From the NCBI GenBank assembly GCA_023663385.1, contig JAMPHO010000013.1, positions 1 to 40,669 of the forward strand: a stretch of 40,669 bases of DNA, in the 5' to 3' direction. This stretch comes from Alistipes timonensis. GTDB lineage: Bacteria; Bacteroidota; Bacteroidia; Bacteroidales; Muribaculaceae. The notes under the pieces are model-generated. The model had not been told where the DNA came from and searched no databases. It saw nothing but the letters and a program-made list of their open reading frames with translations. Shown here piece after piece: positions 15,802 through 24,693 of the stretch. The stretch's first letter is position 1. Each line of letters opens with the position of its first letter. The position numbers and the translations under genes were made by a program.

Positions 15802-16813
15802 TCAGCTCGCGGGCAACCTCTCTATATCACGTTTAACAACGGCCTTCTTCTTTCCCGCGGCGAAAGGGAAATGCTTGTTGATAATACGAATTACCGGCAC
15901 GAGCATCGCCGCACATAGCACGCTCATAATCAATGCCTCATAAATGCCAGCATCATGAAACAACTTCGAGTGCAAGCGTCCTATAGGTATAAGGAACCAC
16001 AGGTGCGCTCCGAGAATCACGAGAGTGTTTGTTCCTAAGAAGTCAAGTATGCGGGATGTATAGAGGTTGCCCAATATAGAAGCAACGGCCACCATTAATA
16101 GGCACCATAGAATATAGAAGATATTCGTGGCCTGAGAATTGTCGAATAAAGCGTCCGTCATAAACATCAACGCGGCACAGCAAACCGCAACCGCGAAAGC
16201 GAACGAACGATTCGATGTTGCCTTCATTATCATATCCTTCAACATACTGCCAAGGCCGAAATACAAAGTCCAGCAAACCGCGTTGTTGAGCATAAAAGGT
16301 GTGGGGAAATTGTATATGTCATCCCAGAACACCCATACGCAAGCCAACAATGCGGCCCGCAGCCATATGTGGCATTTTGACAACCCCCAATATATCACCT
16401 GAACGAAGAACAAGCAAAATATAAACCATAGGGGCACGTTGGCATAGAGATAGTCTGACCTGGCCTCAACCTTGAACACGTCAAGCAACATATCCCATGT
16501 AACCGCGTCAAAGGATCTCGTATCCCACAACTCCACCAAAATGCGGAAAGGATATGATAAAAGGAAGAAAAAGACGAATGGTATCAACAATGACACCGCG
16601 TTCTTCCTAACGAACTCGCCGAATGGCCGTGCCTTGAAGAACATTCCGGCCAGAAAAAAGAAAATTGTGTTAACGTGATTGGCAGTCCACCATTCAGGGT
16701 GACCTTGGGCGTGCACGAAGATAACTCCGAGGATTGTGAACCCCTTTAACTGGTCAATCCAGGTCAGGCGTTTACCCCCCCCCGATTTTTAAGTTGCTAT
16801 TATTCAGTGACAT
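15802..16813 (-). CDS. Acyltransferase-3 family membrane protein, out of frame at a G9 tract (probable phase-variable gene, OFF)
   Basis: A multi-pass membrane O-acyltransferase of the type that acetylates O-antigen, capsule or other surface glycans. The body (IFFFLAGMFFKARPF onward, about nine hydrophobic segments, basic C-terminus) is open from codon KRLTWIDQLKGFTILGVIFV, the standard AT3 opening with its His in FVHAQGH. That part has no ATG in frame. The ATG at 16813, about 65 nt after a good promoter, reads MSLNNSNLKIGGG and hits TAA directly after nine G's. With 8 G the ATG frame joins the AT3 frame exactly, giving 336 residues. I infer an on/off contingency gene captured OFF, or an assembly error in the run. 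Base composition is noticeably more AT-rich than its neighbours. A GTG at 16716 could give only a truncated form missing the first helix. Confidence 0.8.
16775..16783 (-). repeat. G9 homopolymer (C9 on the plus strand) in the 5' coding end of the acyltransferase
   Basis: Nine consecutive G's on the minus strand, the longest G/C run I see in the window, fall 11 codons after the ATG. Loss of one G (or gain of two) restores the reading frame. Runs of this length are prone to slipped-strand mispairing. Confidence 0.85.
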
Positions 16814-16884
16814 GCAATAATTATATAGTACTAAAATCTAATCCCCGAAATAATTAATTACGGAATTTGGATGTGTTTTGACTG

Positions 16885-16914
16885 CAAAGTTACGAAAAAA
16901 ACGTATCAGTACAA
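16885..16914 (-). promoter_or_regulatory. Promoter of the acyltransferase gene
   Basis: On the minus strand, TTG (16912-16914), a 19-nt spacer and TAACTTTG (16885-16892) form a strong Bacteroidetes promoter. Transcription would start near 16878, about 65 nt before the ATG at 16813. Its quality shows the gene is still transcribed even though the reading frame is broken. Confidence 0.72.
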
Positions 16915-16972
16915 TTATTATGACTTTACTTCGGCCACTTTCGGGAGTCAAAGGTGGAAAGTTGTATTGAAT

Positions 16973-17494
16973 ATGAGACTGAAAGCGTTAGCGATATTAT
17001 TGGCGGCCTCGGTAGCCGTTTGCGCCGCGGCCGAACGGCGGGGCAGACACAGCGATGGAGGCCGATGTGAAAGCGGGCGGCATTGCCGGTCGGAGTACTA
17101 TGTGGGTGAACACGGCGCGTTTTACGGCGGTCGAGAAATCGAAGGCGCTTCGGTCAGCTCCTTCAAGGTGCTTCGAGGAGGATTCGCCGTGGATAACTGG
17201 CATGTATATTATGAGGGGAAACGCCTCGACGATGCCTCCGCGGCATCGTTCAAAGTTCTCGGCGAAGGGTATGCAAAAGATGCCTGGTCGGTGTTTTACC
17301 GCGGGAAGAAGATAAACGGGGCTTCGCCAGACTCATTCCGCACGCTACCCTACGGCTACGCTAAGGATACCTGGAACGCGTACTACGAAGGCCGCAAAAT
17401 AAAAGGTGCCTCAGCCGACAGCTTCCGCGTCAACCGCGACGGCTATGCCGAAGATACCTGGAACACATATTATTTCGGCAAGAAAATCAAGTAA
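16973..17494 (+). CDS. Secreted DKNYY-repeat protein
   Basis: A 173-residue protein with a signal peptide (MRLKALAILLAASVAVCAAA, likely cleaved before ERRG), a short Arg/His/Gly-rich stretch, and then about four tandem units of 28-29 residues. Each unit has the pattern G-[FY]-A-x-D-x-W-x-x-[YF]-Y-x-G-[KR]-[KR]-I-x-G-A-S-x-x-S-F. This matches the DKNYY family, whose function is unknown. The ATG at 16973 is chosen because the signal peptide starts there; upstream codons are non-coding. It is divergent from the acyltransferase gene and ends at a strong terminator. Confidence 0.82.
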   Translation: MRLKALAILLAASVAVCAAAERRGRHSDGGRCESGRHCRSEYYVGEHGAFYGGREIEGASVSSFKVLRGGFAVDNWHVYYEGKRLDDASAASFKVLGEGYAKDAWSVFYRGKKINGASPDSFRTLPYGYAKDTWNAYYEGRKIKGASADSFRVNRDGYAEDTWNTYYFGKKIK

Positions 17495-17513
17495 GTAGCC
17501 CACCAAAACGAAT

Positions 17514-17550
17514 CAAGCCGCGGCTCCCGAAAGGGGAGAACCGCGGCTTG
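17514..17550 (+). terminator. GC-rich terminator hairpin after the DKNYY gene
   Basis: A ten-bp stem CAAGCCGCGG / CCGCGGCTTG encloses a secondary CTCCC-GAAA-GGGGAG hairpin. The downstream T content is poor (CTGTTGCTTC). It also lies 31 nt beyond the stop of the convergent small gene at 17581, so it may work in both directions. Confidence 0.65.
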
Positions 17551-17580
17551 CTGTTGCTTCGCAAAATCCTAATTATGGGT

Positions 17581-17781
17581 TTATGTTCGCGTGGCCGAAT
17601 TTCGGGGGTTGTTGTTGAGGGTCTTTGTGCGCTCCTTCACCTCCGCCTCGGTAACGTGGTCGCAATCGGCCGAATCCACAGCGGCGCCGGGATAATTGTC
17701 CATAGCGTGGGTATGCTTCGCGGTTTCCTCGGCTGTGCGGTGGCATCCGCAACCATGCTTTTTAGTCTTTTTATCTTCCAT
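17581..17781 (-). CDS. Small Cys/His-rich protein of unknown function
   Basis: A 66-residue hydrophilic protein starting MEDKKTKKHGCGCHRTAEE, with C11, C13 and H14 plus further His and Cys (HTHAMDNY, DCDH) that could bind a metal. The frame continues upstream to another possible start at 17838, but that part overlaps the ysxC end, so ATG 17781 is chosen. It lies 53 nt after ysxC on the same strand and is probably co-transcribed with it. I do not recognise a family. Confidence 0.6.
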   Translation of the reverse strand: MEDKKTKKHGCGCHRTAEETAKHTHAMDNYPGAAVDSADCDHVTEAEVKERTKTLNNNPRNSATRT

Positions 17782-17834
17782 AGTCGTTAATCTTAAGTTG
17801 TTTAACAGAAAAACGACTTTACGGCGCCGTAGGT

Positions 17835-18446
17835 TCACTCTTCGATTTCGAGCGGTAGCTTGGTGAGTTCCTCGATATAGTCGAGGATTTCCGACCGTCC
17901 GCGCTTATCGACCGACGAGCTTTTAAATATCGGTGGAAGCTCTTCCCAGCGCTCAAGAAGTTCGGCGCAATAGTTGGCCGTTACGGTTTTTGCCGCGTTG
18001 GAGGTCATTTTGTCGAGCTTGGTAAACACGATGCAGAAAGGCACCTCGTTCTCGCCAAGCCAGTCCATAAACTCCAGGTCGTTTTTCTGCGGTTTGTGGC
18101 GTCCGTCGATGAGCAGGAACAGGCAGGTCATCTGCGCCCTGTTGAGAATGTACTCCTTTATGATACGGGCGATTTCGGCACGGCTGTCGCGGCTGCGCTG
18201 AGCGTATCCGTAGCCGGGAAGGTCAACGAGATACCACTCCTCGTTAATAAGGAAGTGGTTTATCAACAGGGTTTTGCCTGGGGTTGACGATGTCATAGCC
18301 AGCCCTTTCTTGCCCGTGAGCATATTTATTAGCGATGATTTGCCAACATTCGAACGGCCAATGAACGCGAATTCATGGCGCATCTCGTCGGGGCACTGCT
18401 CGACGCGGCTGTTGCTTATCACAAATCTTGCCTGATTTACTATCAT
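17835..18446 (-). CDS. ysxC: Ribosome-biogenesis GTPase YsxC/EngB
   Basis: A P-loop GTPase of the TrmE-Era family needed for maturation of the 50S subunit. A 203-residue protein with G1 GRSNVGKS (30-37), G2 in the SSTPGKT stretch, G3 DLPGYGYA, G4 TKLD and G5-like SSVDKRG. Length and start match the family (also called yihA/engB). Its promoter is at 18485-18515 and it is divergent from trmN6. Confidence 0.95.
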   Translation of the reverse strand: MIVNQARFVISNSRVEQCPDEMRHEFAFIGRSNVGKSSLINMLTGKKGLAMTSSTPGKTLLINHFLINEEWYLVDLPGYGYAQRSRDSRAEIARIIKEYILNRAQMTCLFLLIDGRHKPQKNDLEFMDWLGENEVPFCIVFTKLDKMTSNAAKTVTANYCAELLERWEELPPIFKSSSVDKRGRSEILDYIEELTKLPLEIEE

Positions 18447-18484
18447 ACGATGCGGGTATTATATTTCTGTCTTATTTCAAGTCT

Positions 18485-18515
18485 CAAAATTAGCGAAAAT
18501 TTAACTAAAAAACAA
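18485..18515 (-). promoter_or_regulatory. ysxC promoter
   Basis: TTG (18513-18515), a 20-nt spacer and TAATTTTG (18485-18492) on the minus strand. The predicted start is about 33 nt upstream of the ATG. Confidence 0.7.
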
Positions 18516-18532
18516 CTTGGCGACCCGACGGG

Positions 18533-18564
18533 TTTGCATACAGCGGGGGAATGTGGTAAATTCG
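18533..18564 (+). promoter_or_regulatory. trmN6 operon promoter
   Basis: TTTG (18533-18536), a 20-nt spacer and TAAATTCG (18557-18564), the TTCG variant of the -7 box that recurs in this window. Transcription would start near 18571, 45 nt before the ATG. Confidence 0.65.
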
Positions 18565-18615
18565 CGACCGAAACAGCCCTGACCAACGGGCCGTCACAAC
18601 TACTGGCAATCAATT

Positions 18616-19353
18616 ATGCGAAACCCTGACAGAGAGACAACTTTCCGCTTCCGGCAGTTTTCGCTCGAGAACCGACGCAGCGCTATGAAGGTCGGGACCG
18701 ACGGCGTGCTGCTCGGGGCCTGGGCCGAGCTCCCTGCGGCTATAGCAGCCCCGGCGGTGCTCGACATCGGTGCGGGCACAGGTCTGGTTTCGCTGATGCT
18801 CGCGCAGCGCTTCCCCGGCGCCCGAATCGAAGCAATAGAACTCGACACCGCCAGCGCGGAGGAATGCGCCGCCAATTTCCGCAATTCGCCGTGGAGTGAC
18901 CGACTCGCGGTGAGGGAGGCAGACTTCCTCACCGCCGAGTTCGGCGGAAAGTTTGATTTGATTGTCAGTAACCCGCCATTCTTCAACAACGGGGCGAAAG
19001 CGCCCGACTCGGCAAGGATGGCCGCCCGCCATGAAGACTCCCTGCCTCTCGGCAGCCTGATAAACCGCGCGGCGGAACTTTTAGCGCCCGGGGGCTCGAT
19101 AGCGCTTATCGTCCCGGCTGACCGCGGGGCTGACGCCGAATATGCCGCGGAACTCGCCCGGCTGACTCTTTGGCGCAAAGTAACCATCACAACAGTTGTC
19201 GGGAAACCGCCTCGGCGAGTGCTTCTGCAATTCGTCAACGCTCCAACGGTTCAAGATCTTAAACAAGCAGTCTCAGAGGAAACCCTCACCACCCGCGAAG
19301 GTGAACGAACACCCTGGCACCGCGAACTCGTGAAAGATTTCTACATAAAGTAA
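18616..19353 (+). CDS. trmN6: tRNA1(Val) (adenine37-N6)-methyltransferase
   Basis: A SAM-dependent methyltransferase modifying A37 next to the anticodon of tRNA1-Val (YfiC/TrmN6 family). The 245 residues show the N-terminal signature FRFRQFSLENRRSAMKVGTDGVLLG, the SAM site VLDIGAGTGL (about 48-57), and the N6-adenine catalytic motif NPPF at 119-122. The length is normal. It starts what is probably a three-gene run with the CPBP protease (11-nt gap) and the secreted retropepsin-like gene. Confidence 0.92.
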   Translation: MRNPDRETTFRFRQFSLENRRSAMKVGTDGVLLGAWAELPAAIAAPAVLDIGAGTGLVSLMLAQRFPGARIEAIELDTASAEECAANFRNSPWSDRLAVREADFLTAEFGGKFDLIVSNPPFFNNGAKAPDSARMAARHEDSLPLGSLINRAAELLAPGGSIALIVPADRGADAEYAAELARLTLWRKVTITTVVGKPPRRVLLQFVNAPTVQDLKQAVSEETLTTREGERTPWHRELVKDFYIK

Positions 19354-19364
19354 CATCTAAAAAT

Positions 19365-20240
19365 ATGTCGACATTTAAAGAAATTAATGAATACCGCATC
19401 ATGAAACCGGGCATCGGACTCTCCCTGCTCGGGTGCGTGTTCCTTTTCTGCCTTATAGTTGCCTCGCTAATCATAGGGATGCTCTCCAAAATCATCGCGA
19501 GGCCGGAAGCGGCGCTGCGCGTATGCACCGTGGTTCAGGATTTTATGGTATTCATAATTCCGGCTATCGTAACCGCCATGGTCGCGAGCCGTCTGCCGGC
19601 ACGCTTGCTGGCCGTTGACCGCGGGCCAGGTTGGGGTGGGGTACTGCTGACGCTCCTGGCTATGTGTGTGTCGGTTCCGGCGATGAACGTGCTCATCGAA
19701 TGGAACCAGGATATAAGTCTCCCCGAGTCGCTGGCCGGGTTTGAAGCCCAGATGCGGGCTATGGAGGACGCGGCCGCCGAGTCTGCCAAAATGCTGATCG
19801 GAGGGTCTGGCGTCGGAGCGCTCATCGTATCGGTGCTCATAGTCGGCGTCCTTGCTGGTTTCAGCGAGGAGCTTTTCTTCCGCGGAGCCTTGCAGCGGCT
19901 TCTCGGCATGACAAAGCTCAACAAGCACGCCGCTATATGGATCGCCGCTTTCGTGTTCAGCGCCATACATTTCCAGTTTTTCGGATTCGTTCCCCGTCTG
20001 CTGCTTGGCGCGTTCTTCGGCTACCTGCTTTGGTGGAGCGGTTCGTTATGGCTCCCGATTATCGCTCACGTTTTCAACAACACCGTGGTGGTGCTCTCGG
20101 AATATTACCAGAACGCCGACCCATCAGCCACTGACATCAACACCTTCGGCGTAGGAAACGTTACCGCGGCCATAGCGAGCTTAGTCTTGACCGCCGCGGC
20201 CATCTGGCTCGTAAGGCGCAACCTCGTATCCCGCCAATAA
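19365..20240 (+). CDS. CPBP-family intramembrane metalloprotease
   Basis: A 291-residue protein with about eight membrane segments. The CPBP (Abi/CAAX protease) motifs are complete: SEELFFRG with E168, E169 and R173, FSAIHFQ with H202, and AHVFNN with H235 and N238. Members cleave prenylated proteins or serve in bacteriocin immunity and membrane signalling; the substrate here is unknown. It sits between trmN6 and the secreted protein gene on one strand, with short gaps. Confidence 0.9.
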   Translation: MSTFKEINEYRIMKPGIGLSLLGCVFLFCLIVASLIIGMLSKIIARPEAALRVCTVVQDFMVFIIPAIVTAMVASRLPARLLAVDRGPGWGGVLLTLLAMCVSVPAMNVLIEWNQDISLPESLAGFEAQMRAMEDAAAESAKMLIGGSGVGALIVSVLIVGVLAGFSEELFFRGALQRLLGMTKLNKHAAIWIAAFVFSAIHFQFFGFVPRLLLGAFFGYLLWWSGSLWLPIIAHVFNNTVVVLSEYYQNADPSATDINTFGVGNVTAAIASLVLTAAAIWLVRRNLVSRQ

Positions 20241-20257
20241 CACACCTCGCCATAAGT

Positions 20258-21145
20258 ATGCGATTGAATATCACGCACCTGTTAGCCATCACAATTATTG
20301 CTTTATGCGGTTCTACAGGAACGGCGCAGACACGTTTTAAACTTGATAAGAAAAACGGGCATTACTATATATCAACTACGGTAAACGGTGTGCCGGATAC
20401 GGAGATATTCGTGGAAAGCGGCTTGCCCGGAATGATGTTAGACGAAGTGCGATTCAAACGGATACTCGGCGACTTACCTCTTGACACATTAGGAGCGCAT
20501 CGCGAAATGCTTATGTCTGACCAGGCGAATCACCGACTCATCAATGTGTTCGAGGGAGAGGTATCTATAGGCGGTTTGCGCTATAACGGCAAAATATACC
20601 TTGTTGACAACTACGACAAATTAGGTGTGCCAATCCACCGACTCAAAAATAACACTGACAGCACCGCCAACCTTATTCGACTCAATTTCAAAAGCGATAT
20701 GCTTGATTTCGTGTCACGCGACTCAATCGACGGAAAACGAACGCATGTTTACCAAATAACAAATTTTTCTCCTATGCCTATTATCGAGACAACTATGGAG
20801 CTTGCTGACACTTACGGGCACAACGGGAAATTAACCGGCAGAATGGTTTTCGACCTCGGCGCTGGCACAGCGGTATATCTGTTTAGAAAGAATGTAACAA
20901 ACTTCCTGAAAAAGCATAAATTCAAGGTTGCCAAGGCAAAAGACAAAGTTACGGGAAAAGTCGTTGGCGAAGGGATATTCGCTGGTAGTTGCAAACTTGG
21001 CGACCGAACCATATACGGCACATCGGTAGGAATTACCAACCGCCTTTGGCGCGAGGATTCATTCGGATGCGTCGGGACAAAGTTTTTCAAAAACGGAACT
21101 ATCGCGATAGACCCAGACAATATGCGCCTCCTATACTGGGAGTGA
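20258..21145 (+). CDS. Secreted retropepsin-like protein with altered first catalytic motif
   Basis: A 295-residue protein with a signal peptide (cleavage after GTAQ). The layout resembles bacterial aspartyl-protease-like proteins: FVESGLPGMML at 51-61 stands where FxxDTGS is expected, and MVFDLGAGTAVYL holds D199 in a second D-x-G-A-G motif. The first motif has Glu (E53) instead of Asp, so activity is doubtful. It ends in DNMRLLYWE, the family's usual 'D...ly' closure. The gene is visibly more AT-rich than its neighbours. It abuts the convergent methyltransferase gene with no spacer. Confidence 0.65.
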   Translation: MRLNITHLLAITIIALCGSTGTAQTRFKLDKKNGHYYISTTVNGVPDTEIFVESGLPGMMLDEVRFKRILGDLPLDTLGAHREMLMSDQANHRLINVFEGEVSIGGLRYNGKIYLVDNYDKLGVPIHRLKNNTDSTANLIRLNFKSDMLDFVSRDSIDGKRTHVYQITNFSPMPIIETTMELADTYGHNGKLTGRMVFDLGAGTAVYLFRKNVTNFLKKHKFKVAKAKDKVTGKVVGEGIFAGSCKLGDRTIYGTSVGITNRLWREDSFGCVGTKFFKNGTIAIDPDNMRLLYWE

Positions 21146-22324
21146 CTATTTCCGAACGACGATCAGCGCCTTGGAGCCGTCGGCGAGAGTGCAGCCGATT
21201 ACGCGTTTGTCGCCGCCTGGTTTGATGCCGAGCCGTTTCGCCAAAATTTCAGGGGTGAATTGCGGAAGATTCCTTATCGCGACATCGGCTCTAGCGATAC
21301 TTTTTCCTATGGTTTTCAATGTGGATGAGGCGAGAGGGTAAACCGCCTCTATTTCGCGGTATTTCCCCGGAAATCCCTCGGGCATTGTCTCGCTGACGTA
21401 CAAATGGGTATTGCGATGCAACGGCTGCGGTCCGAGCCTCCGCGCTATGGTGTTGAAAGCTCCCGATTTCATCGCCGCGGGTCCGGGTTCGCAAAGCCAC
21501 ATTCCGGGCTGTGGCAGCGCGTAGCCGGGAGCAGCGTCAGTTTCCTCGTCGGCTGTAAAAGCAAACTCCGCCGCTTCGCAATGGATGAATATGACGGGAG
21601 TGCGAACACTGTTTTCAAAATCGAGAACGGCGAGCAGCTCGCGGCAATCGCCACGCTCCTCAACTATATGCAGCTCCGAAGTATCCGGGAGGTCTCTCAA
21701 CGTCTGCGTAACGTCGAGCATAGGCGAGAGTTTTACCATAACCCTCTTCGCCTTTTGGCGCAACATAGGGAGTAGCGACTTGACATCGGGAGCGCAATCG
21801 GAAATGTTGAACAAGCGTTTGTTGCCGTCGCCGCGGCGCGCGGGGTCGATGAAAACCAAGTCGAACGATTCACCTTCGTATTCGGCGAGCCAGGCCGTGG
21901 AATCGGCGTGGATAACCTCGATGTTGCTGTCATCGGAGAAGTTCGCGCGAGCCGCTTCGGCAAGTGCCGCGTCCATTTCTATGGAAATTAGCCTCCGCCC
22001 ACGCGATAGGAACCGACTATCCAATCCCAGTCCGCAAGTCATATCGAGCACTGTGACCGCTCCGGCCGCAAGCCGGTCGTGCAACTTCCCTATTTGGGCC
22101 GAGGTAGCCTGTTCGACCGAGAGAGGCCGGGCTATAACGCGCGGCGTGAAATCAGTGCCGCCTGCGTCGATGAATTTTTTCCCACATTTCCGAAGCCCCT
22201 CTATATGGTTCAGGGCAAGGGGCATCCATTCGCGGGAATCGCCGTGGTATTTCAGGCGCAGAGCCTTGGGGTCGCGCTCACGGTTTTCAGCGACAAATGA
22301 GAAGTATTCTTCGGGCAGTTCCAT
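21146..22324 (-). CDS. Class I SAM-dependent methyltransferase with THUMP-like C-terminal domain
   Basis: A 392-residue protein. The N-terminal part (MELPEEYFSFVAENRERDP...) leads into a Rossmann SAM domain with VLDMTCGLGLDSRFLS (motif I) and LVFIDPARRGDGNKR (motif IV, DPxR type). The later part, ending in SKALIVVRK, fits the THUMP-like domain of a Bacteroidetes family of uncharacterised, probably RNA-directed methyltransferases. Its TAG stop abuts the stop of the convergent gene at 21145. A terminator hairpin and pgk lie upstream of its start. Confidence 0.82.
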   Translation of the reverse strand: MELPEEYFSFVAENRERDPKALRLKYHGDSREWMPLALNHIEGLRKCGKKFIDAGGTDFTPRVIARPLSVEQATSAQIGKLHDRLAAGAVTVLDMTCGLGLDSRFLSRGRRLISIEMDAALAEAARANFSDDSNIEVIHADSTAWLAEYEGESFDLVFIDPARRGDGNKRLFNISDCAPDVKSLLPMLRQKAKRVMVKLSPMLDVTQTLRDLPDTSELHIVEERGDCRELLAVLDFENSVRTPVIFIHCEAAEFAFTADEETDAAPGYALPQPGMWLCEPGPAAMKSGAFNTIARRLGPQPLHRNTHLYVSETMPEGFPGKYREIEAVYPLASSTLKTIGKSIARADVAIRNLPQFTPEILAKRLGIKPGGDKRVIGCTLADGSKALIVVRK

Positions 22325-22371
22325 ATCAACCGGGGGATAATAAGGAGTGAAATGGGGGAGAGTGAAAACAA

Positions 22372-22400
22372 GGAAGCCGCGCGGGCTGGGCGCGGCTTCC
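22372..22400 (-). terminator. pgk terminator
   Basis: Ten-bp stem GGAAGCCGCG / CGCGGCTTCC with a 9-nt loop, followed on the minus strand by TTGTTTTC. It lies 20 nt after the pgk stop and just before the next minus-strand gene. Confidence 0.75.
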
Positions 22401-22420
22401 TATATATGTAAGGTAATTGA

Positions 22421-23668
22421 TTACTTGCGTACGGCGGCGATGCCGGGGAGCACCTTGCCTTCGATGGCTTCGAGCAGAGCGCCGCCACCGGTCGAAACAT
22501 AGCTTACCTGGTCGGCCAGACCGAACTTGTTGACGCAGGCAACGGAGTCGCCACCGCCTACGAGCGAGAAAGCGCCGTTGTTGGTCGCTTCAACGATGGC
22601 GTCGGCGATAGCGCGCGAACCAGCGGTGAAGTTGTCGAACTCGAACACGCCGGCGGGGCCGTTCCACAGGATGGTCTTGGCGTCCTTGATCACGTCGGCG
22701 AAAGCCTTGCGGGTTTCGGGACCCGCGTCGAGACCTTCCCAGCCTTCGGGAATATCCATAACGGAGCAAACCATGGTCTTGGCGTCGTTGCTGAAGGAGT
22801 CAGCTGCCACGCAGTCGGTGCCGAGCACGAGGTTCACGCCCTTCTCCTTAGCTTTCTTCATGATGTCGCGGGCCAGGTCGAGCTTGTCGTCCTCGCAGAT
22901 GGAAACGCCGACGTGGCCACCCTGAGCCTTTGCGAAGGTGTAGGTCATACCACCGCAGAGGATGAGGTTGTCAACCTTGTCCATAAGGTTCTCAATGATA
23001 CCAATCTTGGTGGAAACCTTCGAGCCACCCATGATGGCGGTGAAGGGGCGCTTGATGTCGCTGAGGATTTTGTCAACGGCGTCAACCTCCTTCTCCATCA
23101 GATAGCCGAGCATCTTGTCGTCGTCAGCGAAGTAGTCGGCGATAACCGCTGTCGAAGCGTGCTTGCGGTGGGCGGTGCCGAATGCGTCGTTAACGTAAAC
23201 GTCGGCATAGGAGGCGAGCTTCTTGGCGAAATCCTTCTGACGCTCCTTCATCTCCTTCTTGGCGGCGTCGTAAGCGGGATCCTCCTTGTCGATGCCCACG
23301 GGCTTGCCCTCTTCCTCAGGATAGAAACGGAGGTTTTCGAGCAGAAGCACCTCGCCGGGCTTGAGATTGGCGGCAGCCTCGGCGGCGTTGGCGCAGTCGG
23401 GAGCGAACTTCACGTCGCGGCCGAGTGCCTTGGCAACGTCGTCCTTAATCTGGCTGAGGGAATATTTGGGATTAACTTTGCCTTTGGGTTTGCCCATGTG
23501 CGACATGATGATCAGCGAGCCCCCTTTTTCAAGGATGTGCTTGAGGGTGGGGAGGGCGCCGCGGATGCGGGTGTCGTCGGTGATGTGGCCGTTCTCGTCG
23601 AGGGGCACATTAAAGTCAACGCGCACGATGGCTTTCTTGCCAGCGAAGTTGTAATCGTCGATTTTCAT
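22421..23668 (-). CDS. pgk: Phosphoglycerate kinase
   Basis: A glycolytic enzyme transferring phosphate from 1,3-bisphosphoglycerate to ADP. 415 residues with [13 protein letters not shown] (substrate-binding), [36 protein letters not shown], the hinge [12 protein letters not shown] and [13 protein letters not shown] near the C-terminus. The start and length are normal. It is monocistronic: the terminator is at 22372-22400 and a -7 box lies upstream at 23709. Confidence 0.97.
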   Translation of the reverse strand: MKIDDYNFAGKKAIVRVDFNVPLDENGHITDDTRIRGALPTLKHILEKGGSLIIMSHMGKPKGKVNPKYSLSQIKDDVAKALGRDVKFAPDCANAAEAAANLKPGEVLLLENLRFYPEEEGKPVGIDKEDPAYDAAKKEMKERQKDFAKKLASYADVYVNDAFGTAHRKHASTAVIADYFADDDKMLGYLMEKEVDAVDKILSDIKRPFTAIMGGSKVSTKIGIIENLMDKVDNLILCGGMTYTFAKAQGGHVGVSICEDDKLDLARDIMKKAKEKGVNLVLGTDCVAADSFSNDAKTMVCSVMDIPEGWEGLDAGPETRKAFADVIKDAKTILWNGPAGVFEFDNFTAGSRAIADAIVEATNNGAFSLVGGGDSVACVNKFGLADQVSYVSTGGGALLEAIEGKVLPGIAAVRK

Positions 23669-23708
23669 TTTGGTTTGATGTATTAAGGGTTGTGATTTTC
23701 TTAGATGG

Positions 23709-23716
23709 CAAAGTTA
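23709..23716 (-). promoter_or_regulatory. Candidate -7 element of pgk
   Basis: TAACTTTG on the minus strand, 40 nt upstream of the pgk ATG. No TTG occurs at the usual -33 distance. Confidence 0.5.
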
Positions 23717-23804
23717 CTGAAAAAACGCCGAAGCGATGTAAATTCAGGGTTAAAAAATCGCAAGCGGGCTTAATTCAGAAACATTCAGAAACTTCAACGG
23801 CTGG

Positions 23805-24635
23805 TCAGATTTTCGCGTAGAGGGCGAGCATCTTGGTCATCTCTCCGGCCAGTTCCTTGGCGGCGGCACCGGCCGCTTCGGCGAAGTCCTCACCATCGGA
23901 AGCGTAAATAATGCCGCGCGAGGAGTTTACGAGCAGACCGCAGTCGGCGATCATGCCATAGCGGCAAACCTCCTCAAGTGAGCCACCCTGGGCGCCCACG
24001 CCGGGCACGAGCAGGAAGTTGTCGGGAGCCAGTGCGCGGATATCCTCAAACATACGCCCCTGGGTAGCGCCTACGACATACATCATCTCGTCCGCCCCGG
24101 CCCAGGTCTGCGAGGTCTTTATAACGTTCTCAAACAGGCGGTTGCCGTTTTCATCCTTTATGAGCTGGAAATCATGGCTACCCTTGTTGGAGGTGAGCGC
24201 GAGCAGAATGACCCATTTGCCCGGATAGCCGAGGAAGGGCTTCACGCTGTCCTCGCCCATATAAGGGGCCACGGTCACAGCGTCCACGTCGAGGTACTCG
24301 AAAAACGAGCGGGCGTAGAGGTTCGACGTGTTGCCTATGTCGCCTCGCTTGGCGTCGGCGATGATAAACTGCTCGGGGTAGTTGGACTTGAGGTAGGCAA
24401 CAGTCTTTTCGAGAGCCTCCTGTCCCTTGACTCCCAGGCTTTCATAGAAGGCGAGGTTCGGCTTGTAGGCCACGCAATAGGGAGCAGTGGCATCGATTAT
24501 CGCCTTGTTGAACTCGAAAATAGGGTCATCGAGGTCGAGCAGATGCTTGGGCAGCTTCTTGATGTCGGTGTCGAGGCCCACACAGAGGAAGGAGCCTTTC
24601 TTGCGGATCTCCTCAACGATTTGATGTCTGTTCAT
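23805..24635 (-). CDS. pyrF: Orotidine 5'-phosphate decarboxylase
   Basis: Last step of UMP synthesis. About 276 residues, the longer subfamily common in Bacteroidetes and actinobacteria. The catalytic Asp-Lys-Asp motif is in [15 protein letters not shown], with FLCVGLDTD at the N-terminus and [11 protein letters not shown] and [11 protein letters not shown] at the phosphate-binding end. ATG 24635 ([10 protein letters not shown]) is preferred to the slightly longer start at 24650. It follows prfA by 58 nt, and the two probably share the prfA promoter. Confidence 0.95.
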   Translation of the reverse strand: MNRHQIVEEIRKKGSFLCVGLDTDIKKLPKHLLDLDDPIFEFNKAIIDATAPYCVAYKPNLAFYESLGVKGQEALEKTVAYLKSNYPEQFIIADAKRGDIGNTSNLYARSFFEYLDVDAVTVAPYMGEDSVKPFLGYPGKWVILLALTSNKGSHDFQLIKDENGNRLFENVIKTSQTWAGADEMMYVVGATQGRMFEDIRALAPDNFLLVPGVGAQGGSLEEVCRYGMIADCGLLVNSSRGIIYASDGEDFAEAAGAAAKELAGEMTKMLALYAKI

Positions 24636-24693
24636 ATATCGTATTGACAATTAGTTGTTAGCTTTTTTTAGAGATGGGATAGGGGAGAGGTGG

